Positions 31,066 through 40,731 of a stretch of 64,000 nucleotides of DNA are shown here, piece by piece. The stretch's first letter is position 1; each line of letters opens with the position of its first letter. The position numbers and the translations under genes are program-made. The DNA is taken from contig NC_092354.1 of the NCBI RefSeq assembly GCF_963676685.1, positions 33,078,193-33,142,192 on the forward strand, given 5' to 3'. This stretch comes from Mytilus edulis. Taxonomy: Eukaryota; Mollusca; Bivalvia; Mytilida; Mytilidae. A model generated the notes under the pieces. That model saw only the letters and a list, made by a program, of their open reading frames with translations. It did not search any database and was not told the DNA's origin.

Positions 31066-33323
31066 TTGATAAAGCATACAGACATGGCTTATTCAATGTC
31101 AAATTATATATCTTGCAAAGTCATCTCAGATGTTGAAAAAAGAAAGTACAAGGTAAGCTTATTTCAATATTTAATTTATTTGAAGAGAATTTTACTTATA
31201 TTGACTTTCAATAGCAACAGCAAAAAACGAGATGTAATGTGTTTTCTGTATGTCAAGAGTATAAATTGGTTCCATCAAAGTCAATCGCCTCCTCCATTAT
31301 AATTATAAATCAGTCATATCATTTTAAAATAGTCACTTGTACATATTGTTTGAAAGTGACATAACATACTATGCTAGTTCATTAGATAATATTGGCTAAT
31401 GGAATTGAATCTATATTTTATCTACATTTTAACAATTTAACAAAGTATTTAATACATAGAAACATTCACCATATATAGTAATCTTATATTTACTGAAACT
31501 AAATATTCATAAATAAACAGAATATAATTTGCATTGAAAATAAACAAATTAAAACATTTATCTTTTCAGAATAAAGAGGGTGCTATAGATCACTTCTACC
31601 AGTGTTTTATATACACTGGTATGAATAGAATTTGTTTCACTGTCTTTCTCGGAAAATCAGAAGGACAGAATAAAGTTGGACAAATGCTACAAATTTAGAG
31701 TTTATCCCAGGGGAGTAGGCAACTTTAGATTGGATGGTAATGCAAAGGTATTTGAATTTATTATAATTATACCATATTGTTGCGTATTTTATTTCATGAA
31801 CATCCAGTCGGAGCTCAAGAGATCCGTCGGGTGATCCGTCCATGGATCCGACGAGGATTGGTATATAAAGGCCGGGAATACCGTTACGAGAAGGCCGGAG
31901 AGCGAACTTTGGTAGAGTAAAGGATTACATCTAGTGCTACAAAGAGTGACTATTCGCAATGCTATTATTTGGATTTAAGTGCATATACGAGTTTGATGGA
32001 TATAGTAGTTCAGTAGAGGATATGTGCGGGTTATAACATTACTGACAATCATTTGATGTATATTTTGATTTATGTGATTTTAGTAATACAACATATCAAC
32101 TATTTATTTTTGTTTGACTCTATTCTGCCTTGCCCATAAAGGTTCACGTTACAATATATTACTATTTTATCATTTAGTTTTTTTCATTTAATGTGTAACA
32201 ACTGGAAAAAAACAAGCCTTATTTGCACACACGATCTCATAAATACATATCAGCCTAATGACGTCATTACATGGGCTGATATGGCAGGGTGTTAATTCTT
32301 TATTTTAGTAAGTATATGATAAAGAGATGAATACGGGCCGATATGGGAAAATACATATATTTATCTCTATATATATATACCATAAACATAAAAATGAAAG
32401 GAAGGTTTTCTGAACAATATGAATGATATGATTCTATCCACCAAGCAGTGTTGCATAATTATTATTATTATAATTTTAGATTTTTTACATAAGAGAGTGT
32501 GATACTGGAATTGATTCTATTCAAATGGACTTGGCTTTAAATCCAGAACCTTTATCAGTTTCAACAGCACTGAAACAACCAAACGGAGAACTGATAAGCA
32601 TAGTAGGCGTAGTTCATACGGTAAGTTCTAAGGTAAGTTTTTATATTACAATGAAAATAGGTTTGATTTAGTGGTAGGATCCTAGCAATTCTATATGTAT
32701 TTAGATTTACGGTTAAAATATTAATACATTTCGTGGTTTAGACACCAATGAGCACTTTGATTTTCATTATGCTGTGTTCTCATTTTTTTTAATTCAATCA
32801 ATTTTATTTTCGTTAATATCAGTGAATTATTTAACAATTAGTTATAATTATTTAATGTATATTCAGAATACGTTGATAATTCTTAAATTTATTTTTTAAT
32901 TGTATTTAGAACATGATTTTTTGTTTATTACTTCATGAATTTACCCCATTTCATATAACTATCATGTGTCTAATACTTTTTTTTACATATTACAGGTAAC
33001 ATATTACATGTATAAGACAATTACATTAATTCAATTATGTTGACAAAAATGAATACTGTTTTTAATTTTTGACATTATTACATATCATAAGTTTGCTTTT
33101 TTCATATTTGTCACGATTGAAGAAAATGACTTTATATTTGTTATAAAATTTAAACAATGGAAATTAGTCTTTTGTTCCAATACAATTAATTTATAAAATA
33201 AAGTGTAATATGCAATAAATTGGAATACTCTCAAAATGCTTATTATTTTTTTCTTATCTATTTACAGACAAACTTCAACATAAATGTTGGATGCAATAAT
33301 ACATTATACAATAATATACAAAG
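31066..33323 (+). CDS. Exon series of an unrecognised, possibly OB-fold, protein
   Basis: The exons are to 31152 (MSNYISCKVISDVEKRKYK, donor AAG|gtaagc), 31570-31748 (after ttttcag), 32480-32620 or 32632 (after aattttag), and 33268-33323 (after tttacag, donor CAAAG|gtaata). Exon 2 opens NKEGAIDHFYQCFIYTG and leaves in another frame as KCYKFRVYPRGVGNFRLDGN, so there is a frame change near 31650. Exon 3 reads IFYIRECDTGIDSIQMDLAL, interrupted here, then GELISIVGVVHTVSSK. The strand-rich layout with a late (I/V)-x-(I/V)-x-G-x-(V/I) resembles OB-fold nucleic-acid-binding proteins (RPA-like), which is a weak, pattern-level suggestion. The inverted-repeat junction lies 383 bp after the last exon, so neither arm shows the 3' end. 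Confidence 0.4.
31778..32153 (+). mobile_element. Probable solo LTR with TATA box
   Basis: The 376-bp segment begins TGTTGCG and ends CGTTACA (imperfect TG...CA inverted ends) and is flanked by the 4-bp direct repeat atat (31774-31777, 32154-32157). A strong TATA box, TATATAAA (31862-31869), is followed by a GC-richer stretch (ggccgggaataccg), as in retrotransposon LTR promoters. There is no internal coding region, so it would be a solo LTR left by recombination. It sits in an intron of the neighbouring gene in the same orientation. The 4-bp duplication in AT-rich DNA is weak support, and the element family is not named. Confidence 0.5.
31862..31869 (+). promoter_or_regulatory. TATA box in the probable LTR
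   Basis: TATATAAA followed by GGCCGGGAAT. It is the clearest core-promoter match noticed in the window. The mirror is at 39928-39935 on the minus strand. Confidence 0.5.
32621..32638 (+). promoter_or_regulatory. Two tandem splice donors 12 bp apart
   Basis: ACG|gtaagttctaag|gtaagt offers two full GTAAGT donors in the same phase, so the exon could end four codons (VSSK) longer or shorter. The mirror is 39159-39176 on the minus strand. Confidence 0.4.
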
Positions 33324-33474
33324 GTAATAACTATTAAACATTTCCAAAATGTCTTATTTATTATGTCTGAATGATGCTAGTACAAGATACATGTCCATTC
33401 AATTGTTTAAAAAGCCTTTATTCTATTTTCTAATTATAATAGATAAAAGTTACATTATAATACAATTGAATGGA

Positions 33475-33590
33475 TATGGGGAATGTCTCAAAGAAATAAC
33501 AACCCGACCAAAGAGAAAATAACAGTAGAAGGCCAGCACTGGGTCTTCAATACAGTCAGAAAATTCCGTACTTGGAGAAATACTTAAGCA
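33475..33590. repeat. Interspersed repeat near the arm's inner end
   Basis: It contains gggaatgtctcaaagaaata, acccgaccaaagagaaaa, gaaggccagcactgggtctt and caatacagtcagaaaattcc. It is the same family as 7485-7610 and 14175. The mirror is about 38207-38322. Confidence 0.5.
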
Positions 33591-33688
33591 GGACCCTAAA
33601 CAACAACTTCAGAGATAATGAAGGTCAAAGTAACATCCAAATATACTATAAAAATAAAGGTCTGAAGTCAACGAATATGTTACACTCA

Positions 33689-33706
33689 TAATATATATAT
33701 ATATAT
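33689..33706. repeat. (AT)n tract at the left inner junction of the palindrome
   Basis: Pairing with the right arm holds up to tcataatatatat; after the AT run the two sides diverge (ttttatataaacaat here). Confidence 0.9.
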
Positions 33707-33738
33707 TTTATATAAACAATAGCAAACACTTTACCTAC

Positions 33739-33786
33739 CTCTTCATTTCTTCCTTGTGTTTCATTATCAGCATTTAGTTCAGTAAT
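33739..33786 (-). CDS. Possible 48-nt micro-exon in the spacer
   Basis: On the minus strand cttgtagcag| precedes 16 open codons (ITELNADNETQGRNEE) followed by |gtaggtaaag, a good donor. It is acidic and polar, without family resemblance. It is too short to be sure; no partner exon was seen. Confidence 0.25.
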
Positions 33787-33789
33787 CTG

Positions 33790-34204
33790 CTACAAGAAAC
33801 AACTGAATAATTTATTATGCCAAAAGAGCCTAACATTTGCCCTTTTTTTAAACAATTTTAAAAACAAGAAGTAACTGCAAATATTATTAACACATGACAG
33901 ACTGGTAAGTACTAGTAGTGGGGCATCAGTATACCAAATATATTAAAAGCCTATCCCTTATACTTTGTTAACACCGTCACTGCCACCGATAAAACCATAC
34001 CTATGTCTGGCTGTTACTTCACACAATAACACAATAAACTAGTATCTCAGTATTGTCCAAAGGTCTTTCCTGTAAAAGTGATGTTTTCGTAATGTTCTTT
34101 GTACGACCTTTCGTTTGATAAACGACAAGCATACCTTTTGAAACTTTTCGCTTTTTACACTTAATGACCTCATCCGCCTACATTTTTGAGATCGGAAGTA
34201 TGAT
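33790..34204. other. Spacer sequence, no gene seen
   Basis: AT-rich sequence unique within the window. cctttcgtttgataaacgac (34109) has a diverged echo after the 1.9 kb element (ctttcatttgatatgcgaca, 36149). Confidence 0.35.
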
Positions 34205-34214
34205 ATATGTGTAG

Positions 34215-34316
34215 GACTCTAAAGTGCGATGGGGACGCTAAAGTACGATGGTCACGCTAAAGTGCGATGGTCTACGCTAAAGTACGATGGTTCTATACGC
34301 TAAAGTGCGATGGTCC
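34215..34316 (+). repeat. Minisatellite array, left end of the element
   Basis: There are five units of the form CTAAAGTGCGATGG or CTAAAGTACGATGG with spacers of 3-8 bp (ggacg, tcacg, tctacg, ttctatacg). Units alternate G and A at one position. Confidence 0.85.
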
Positions 34317-34412
34317 GCGAAATTATAGACGTAATAAACGTACTATGGATTATGACGTGAACAGTCGTTTATAAAAAAGAAAATGAACATGCATGTCGAA
34401 AAATAAATGTAG

Positions 34413-35236
34413 AATATTTGATTAAAAACTTTAAACAAAACGTCCATACCTTACTTAATTCAAATCAAACCGTGCTTTGTCGGTCCCTGTTAAAATATTG
34501 TCGATTTTATTAAAAATTAAAGTCGGTAAAATAAAAGTACATGTTTTCATGCGTAAATCATAAATTGTCCGCTAAAACATTATTTTGTACATTGTAGGAA
34601 AATACAACCTGTATTTGTACTCGCTCGCTGCGAAAAAAGAGAAAGCTCGGAGAACATTGCATTTTCCTCTCATTTAAATTACGATTTAAACAAATAAATG
34701 TTACACAATGAACGAAATTTGTATTTGTAAGTTACGATGACGACTTTAAGGGAGATGTTCACATAAGGGATAGACTACATGTGAACTGCAAGCTGCGCTA
34801 ATTATCAAAATATTTGATACGCCCCAATTTAAAAAAAAATCAAACATAGGATATATAGATTTTTGTCACCCCTAAATTACCATTTTAATAATTATCAAGT
34901 GGTCAGTCTATTAAATTCAGAAACAATCACTTAAGCCTACCGGATCATTATCAATGAAAGCCTACATGTAAGTATGTTATAAACAAAGCCTTAGCATACT
35001 AGCTTTTGCAAAAAGACAATTTATTAACATCCGTGGTATTTAACGTTTTAAGCGCTTTAATATTATGCTTTGATCCATGATGCATCGCACTTTAAATAGC
35101 GTGAGACTCTATCGTTCTTTAGCAAACAAACAACCATCGCACTTTAGCGTGATACACCATCGTACTTTAGCGTGATACACCATCGTACTTTAGCGTGATA
35201 CACCATCGTACTTTAGCGTATACCATCGCACTATTT
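34413..35236 (+). repeat. Internal tandem unit 1 (824 bp)
   Basis: It begins aatatttgattaaaaacttt and is nearly identical to the following unit; offset 824 bp. A 4-bp difference (ctcgctcgctgcg here, ctcgctgcg in unit 2) lies near 34622. Confidence 0.9.
35084..35233 (-). repeat. Minisatellite array, internal
   Basis: Units ccatcgcactttagcg and ccatcgtactttagcg are separated by tgatacac, in the opposite orientation to the left array. The array closes the first of the two 824-bp internal units. Confidence 0.8.
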
Positions 35237-36078
35237 AATATTTGATTAAAAACTTTAAACAAAACGTCCATACCTTACTTAATTCAAATCAAACCGTGCT
35301 TTGTCGGTCCCTGTTAAAATATTGTCGATTTTATTAAAAATTAAAGTCGGTAAAATAAAAGTACATGTTTTCATGCGTAAATCATAAATTGTCCGCTAAA
35401 ACATTATTTTGTACATTGTAAGAAAATACAACCTGTATTTGTACTCGCTGCGAAAAAAGAGAAAGCTCGGAGAACATTGCATTTTCCTCTCATTTAAATT
35501 ACGATTTAAACAAATAAATGTTACACAATGAACGAAATTTGTATTTGTAAGTTACGATGACGACTTTAAGGGAGATGTTCACATAAGGGATAGACTACAT
35601 GTGAACTGCAAGCTGCGCTAATTATCAAAATATTTGATACGCCCCAATTTAAAAAAAAAATCAAACATAGGATATATAGATTTTTGTCACCCCTAAATTA
35701 CCATTTTAATAATTATCAAGTGGTCAGTCTATTAAATTCAGAAACAATCACTTAAGCCTACCGGATCATTATCAATGAAAGCCTACATGTAAGTATGTTA
35801 TAAACAAAGCCTTAGCATACTAGCTTTTGCAAAAAGACAATTTATTAACATCCGTGGTATTTAACGTTTTAAGCGCTTTAACATTATGCTTTGATCCATG
35901 ATGCATCGCACTTTAAATAGCGTGAGACTCTATCGTTCTTTAGCAAACAAACAACCATCGCACTTTAGCGTGATACACCATCGTACTTTAGCGTGATACA
36001 CCATCGCACTTTAGCGTGATACACCATCGTACTTTAGCGTGATACACCATCGTACTTTAGCGTATACCATCGCACTTT
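35237..36078 (+). repeat. Internal tandem unit 2
   Basis: This is a second direct copy of unit 1. It contains the same aagggagatgttcacataag and taccggatcattatcaatga words and ends in the larger right-end array. Confidence 0.9.
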
Positions 36079-36125
36079 AGCGTGACCATCGCACTTTAGA
36101 GTACCATCGCACTTTAGAGTCCTAC
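35900..36125 (-). repeat. Minisatellite array, right end of the element
   Basis: About eight units of ccatcgcactttagcg / ccatcgtactttagcg, then two with ttagag that complete the terminal inverted repeat. It is longer than the internal array, as expected of unequal exchange. Confidence 0.85.
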
Positions 36126-36131
36126 ATATGT

Positions 36132-36401
36132 AACACAGGGTAGATGAGCTTTCATTTGATATGCGACAACGCCATGTTCTAGAAAGTTTGATATCTGTTA
36201 CCTTTAAAACGATATACACACAATACTATACTTTTAAGAATCATCCCATCGTAACTTTTGAACAGACAGTCAGACTCTTTTGAGCTCAGTGTATAAAATG
36301 TAGAGCTCTTCGAGAGGAACATTTTATACGCTGTAAGTATGCAGCAAACTCTTCAAATATGAAAGCTTGAAATTGCAGCGTAATTTTATTTTTGCACTCA
36401 T
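36132..36401. other. Spacer sequence, no gene seen
   Basis: It contains tgagctcagtgtataaaatg and tagagctcttcgagagg (36280-36320), a loose inverted arrangement of gagctc and ataaaatgt/acattttata. Nothing else of note. Confidence 0.3.
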
Positions 36402-36819
36402 CCCCAAGGGTGACTGGGGTATAGAAATATGGTCACTTGGTCTTCTCCCGACCAGCAGTAAAACGCCTCCTAAAGTGGGGCGTCCGTTTGGCTGTGCGGG
36501 ATGTATCAAGTTCGCAGTCACGTCCGTCAGAAGGGGACGTTAAATCCGATGCCTCGTGTAAAGAGAGTGACACGCTCTTTGCACGTTAAGAACCCTTACA
36601 ACAACTCTTTGAGGGGTCCGCAGGTGGCCTGTTGTAAGGCAAAATTTCTGTCCCTATCCAATATACCCTCATTTTCCAGTGGCAGTCCAAATTTACCCGA
36701 CCATCATCCTAGATGGCCTCTATTACAACAACCTACCTATTGTATTTATTGTGAACTTGTTCTCGTCCTGAATATGCATGAAATAATTGCCACTGGACGT
36801 TAAGCAACCAACAATCAAT
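36402..36819 (+). mobile_element. SINE-like element, copy 4 (spacer)
   Basis: This is the full family structure: start ccccaagggtgactggggta, core with cagcagtaaaacgcctccta, tail (caat). Flanking duplication ttgcactc is at 36392-36399 and 36824-36831. It is the only copy without a mirror partner, as it lies in the spacer. Confidence 0.8.
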
Positions 36820-36829
36820 TTTGTTGCAC

Positions 36830-37700
36830 TCTGTGACCTTTGACCTTGGGTGCATATTAAAGGTCGCATGAACTTAAGATTAGTGTTGTAGGTCCCAAGT
36901 CTTTACGACTTCCTGTTCTCGAGATTTTTTCAAGGGAAATAACTCCTTATAAGGGTTAACAACAAAATGATTGTATATATTAATTAACAATGCCATCTGG
37001 TCTTGTACATGTTGCCGTTTTTCAGATGGATTCTATCTTGAATACTTTTTGAGAAAAATGTAAAAGAAAGAAATTGCTTCAAGGGGACATAACTTTCATA
37101 GGGAATGATGAAATCCTTAGCAGCCTCATATGGTAACACATCATGATGAGATCTAACTATTGTCCAAAAAAGGTCATGATATCTTCAAAAACAACGAGAG
37201 TGGGGACATGTCGAAAAAAAACAATAAAAGGGAGATAACTTCTAAAGGGGATGATGAAATCCTACACAGCCTCATCTGGTAATACTTCATGATGAGTTCT
37301 ACCGATGGTCCATATTTGGTCTTGATAACTCCAATAGAAACAAGGGGAGGCCATGTGAAACAAATGCTGGATGAAAAAAAAAATTATACCTCATGATGAA
37401 GTTTATCGATGGTCCATGTTTGGTCTTGATAACTTCAAAAGAAACATGGGGAGGCCATGCCAAAAAAATGTTGAAAGATTCCTAAACGGTTCGGATCATC
37501 ATCCCAAAAATAAATCCCAACATTCCTTTTTTAGTATTGAACCTTCTTAAAAAATTTCATTAAGATCTATTCACTTAAACTAAAGTTATTATCCGGAAAC
37601 CAAAGTGTCTTCGGACGACAACAACGCAGACTACGCAGACGACGCAAACGACGACATCATACCATTATACGAACCCAAATTTTTTTTGGGGTCGTATAAA
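36830..37700 (+). repeat. Degenerate tandem repeat and associated interspersed repeat
   Basis: A unit of roughly 140 bp recurs: gatgatgaaatcc, cagcctcatctggtaa, ttcatgatgagttctac, cgatggtccatatttggtct and tgataactc at 37100, 37245 and 37390, and once more at about 37700-37815. A GC-richer segment, gaaaccaaagtgtcttcgga with cgcagacgacgcaaacgacg, at about 37595-37655 ends in ttttttttggggtcgtataa. This is a dispersed bivalve-type repeat; no ORF. Confidence 0.6.
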
Positions 37701-38074
37701 AAGGGAGATAACTTCTAAAGGGGATGATGAAATCCTACAAAAGGTCATCTTGTAAAACTTCATAATAAGTTCTATCGATGGTTCAAATTTGGTATTAATA
37801 GCTGCAATTGTAGGAGGGCGTTTACTTGGAAATAGTACTTGATGACATGTTTACTGAACTATTACCTTTTTAAAAATATTTAGTTTCATATAAAATGAAT
37901 ATTATAAATCCAGATTATGGTGGTTAGATTGTATAAGAGTGATATTTAAAGTTCACTTTACCAACAGACAAACAGACAGAGGTCAGAGCACTATTTCATA
38001 ATTAACTCGTGTTTATGATAATAACTTCTAAAAGGAATAATTATGTTTTGTAGCACTATTTATGTTTTTGTTTT

Positions 38075-38076
<2 letters not shown>
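37701..38076. other. Last repeat unit and unique spacer end
   Basis: 37701-37815 is the fourth, separated unit of the tandem repeat. The remainder is AT-rich with no gene, leading into the junction AT tract. Confidence 0.4.

Positions 38077-38107
<31 letters not shown>
38077..38107. repeat. (AT)n tract at the right inner junction of the palindrome
   Basis: The run is about 30 bp of AT, longer than at the left junction, followed by tatgagtgtaacatattcg, which pairs with 33666-33689. The spacer side reads tttgtttttgatat. Confidence 0.9.
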
Positions 38108-38109
<2 letters not shown>

Positions 38110-38473
38110 GAGTGTAACATATTCGTTGACTTCAGACCTTTATTTTTATAGTATATTTGGATGTTACTTTGACCTTCATTATCTCTGAAGTTGTTGTTTA
38201 GGGTCCTGCTTAAGTATTTCTCCAAGTACGGAATTTTCTGACTGTATTGAAGACCCAGTGCTGGCCTTCTACTGTTATTTTCTCTTTGGTCGGGTTGTTA
38301 TTTCTTTGAGACATTCCCCATATCCATTCAATTGTATTATAATGTAACTTTTATCTATTATAATTAGAAAATAGAATAAAGGCTTTTTAAACAATTGAAT
38401 GGACATGTATCTTGTACTAGCATCATTCAGACATAATAAATAAGACATTTTGGAAATGTTTAATAGTTATTAC

Positions 38474-40731
38474 CTTTGTATATTATTGTATAATGTATTA
38501 TTGCATCCAACATTTATGTTGAAGTTTGTCTGTAAATAGATAAGAAAAAAATAATAAGCATTTTGAGAGTATTCCAATTTATTGCATATTACACTTTATT
38601 TTATAAATTAATTGTATTGGAACAAAAGACTAATTTCCATTGTTTAAATTTTATAACAAATATAAAGTCATTTTCTTCAATCGTGACAAATATGAAAAAA
38701 GCAAACTTATGATATGTAATAATGTCAAAAATTAAAAACAGTATTCATTTTTGTCAACATAATTGAATTAATGTAATTGTCTTATACATGTAATATGTTA
38801 CCTGTAATATGTAAAAAAAAGTATTAGACACATGATAGTTATATGAAATGGGGTAAATTCATGAAGTAATAAACAAAAAATCATGTTCTAAATACAATTA
38901 AAAAATAAATTTAAGAATTATCAACGTATTCTGAATATACATTAAATAATTATAACTAATTGTTAAATAATTCACTGATATTAACGAAAATAAAATTGAT
39001 TGAATTAAAAAAAATGAGAACACAGCATAATGAAAATCAAAGTGCTCATTGGTGTCTAAACCACGAAATGTATTAATATTTTAACCGTAAATCTAAATAC
39101 ATATAGAATTGCTAGGATCCTACCACTAAATCAAACCTATTTTCATTGTAATATAAAAACTTACCTTAGAACTTACCGTATGAACTACGCCTACTATGCT
39201 TATCAGTTCTCCGTTTGGTTGTTTCAGTGCTGTTGAAACTGATAAAGGTTCTGGATTTAAAGCCAAGTCCATTTGAATAGAATCAATTCCAGTATCACAC
39301 TCTCTTATGTAAAAAATCTAAAATTATAATAATAATAATTATGCAACACTGCTTGGTGGATAGAATCATATCATTCATATTGTTCAGAAAACCTTCCTTT
39401 CATTTTTATGTTTATGGTATATATATATAGAGATAAATATATGTATTTTCCCATATCGGCCCGTATTCATCTCTTTATCATATACTTACTAAAATAAAGA
39501 ATTAACACCCTGCCATATCAGCCCATGTAATGACGTCATTAGGCTGATATGTATTTATGAGATCGTGTGTGCAAATAAGGCTTGTTTTTTTCCAGTTGTT
39601 ACACATTAAATGAAAAAAACTAAATGATAAAATAGTAATATATTGTAACGTGAACCTTTATGGGCAAGGCAGAATAGAGTCAAACAAAAATAAATAGTTG
39701 ATATGTTGTATTACTAAAATCACATAAATCAAAATATACATCAAATGATTGTCAGTAATGTTATAACCCGCACATATCCTCTACTGAACTACTATATCCA
39801 TCAAACTCGTATATGCACTTAAATCCAAATAATAGCATTGCGAATAGTCACTCTTTGTAGCACTAGATGTAATCCTTTACTCTACCAAAGTTCGCTCTCC
39901 GGCCTTCTCGTAACGGTATTCCCGGCCTTTATATACCAATCCTCGTCGGATCCATGGACGGATCACCCGACGGATCTCTTGAGCTCCGACTGGATGTTCA
40001 TGAAATAAAATACGCAACAATATGGTATAATTATAATAAATTCAAATACCTTTGCATTACCATCCAATCTAAAGTTGCCTACTCCCCTGGGATAAACTCT
40101 AAATTTGTAGCATTTGTCCAACTTTATTCTGTCCTTCTGATTTTCCGAGAAAGACAGTGAAACAAATTCTATTCATACCAGTGTATATAAAACACTGGTA
40201 GAAGTGATCTATAGCACCCTCTTTATTCTGAAAAGATAAATGTTTTAATTTGTTTATTTTCAATGCAAATTATATTCTGTTTATTTATGAATATTTAGTT
40301 TCAGTAAATATAAGATTACTATATATGGTGAATGTTTCTATGTATTAAATACTTTGTTAAATTGTTAAAATGTAGATAAAATATAGATTCAATTCCATTA
40401 GCCAATATTATCTAATGAACTAGCATAGTATGTTATGTCACTTTCAAACAATATGTACAAGTGACTATTTTAAAATGATATGACTGATTTATAATTATAA
40501 TGGAGGAGGCGATTGACTTTGATGGAACCAATTTATACTCTTGACATACAGAAAACACATTACATCTCGTTTTTTGCTGTTGCTATTGAAAGTCAATATA
40601 AGTAAAATTCTCTTCAAATAAATTAAATATTGAAATAAGCTTACCTTGTACTTTCTTTTTTCAACATCTGAGATGACTTTGCAAGATATATAATTTGACA
40701 TTGAATAAGCCATGTCTGTATGCTTTATCAA
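38474..40731 (-). CDS. Mirror copy of the possible OB-fold exon series
   Basis: The exons are 40645-40731, 40049-40227, 39165-39317 and 38474-38529 on the minus strand. The two copies converge tail-to-tail on the spacer. Confidence 0.4.
39644..40019 (-). mobile_element. Mirror of the probable solo LTR
   Basis: This is the reverse complement of 31778-32153, including the atat flanks. Confidence 0.5.

Larger units (their letters stand above)
7787..33706 (+). repeat. Left arm of a giant inverted repeat (at least 25.9 kb)
   Basis: The reverse complement of this interval is found at about 38086-64000. Pairing sums are 71787 at 7966, 71789 from 11 to 18 kb, 71792 from 19.6 to 23.9 kb, 71795 from 24.2 to 27.9 kb and 71797 from 30 kb inward, so total length drift is only 10 bases. 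Differences located are length changes in homopolymers (for example G13 at 18544 against C10; C17 at 23959 against G14; A13 at 28190 against T12) and a few substitutions (12781, 18827, 22689, 24897, 25313). The outer limit is unknown because the right arm reaches the window end; 7787 is only the outermost position that can be compared. Confidence 0.97.
34211..36125. mobile_element. 1.9 kb non-autonomous transposon-like element with repeat-array ends
   Basis: The ends are inverted: GTAGGACTCTAAAGTGCGATGG at the left and its complement ccatcgcactttagagtcctac at the right, interrupted here only to name them; each end extends inward as an array of the same word (left 34215-34316, right about 35940-36119, with an internal array at 35084-35233). 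A 6-bp direct repeat, atatgt, flanks it (34205-34210, 36126-36131). No ORF of note lies inside. The structure fits a DNA transposon derivative or pearl-like bivalve element with terminal minisatellites, but the 6-bp duplication does not identify a superfamily. Confidence 0.6.

Noticed and set aside
34215..36119. CRISPR-like array in the repeat blocks
   Set aside because: The spacers between units are tiny, near-identical and tandem, the arrays are in opposite orientations at the ends of an element, and the genome is eukaryotic.
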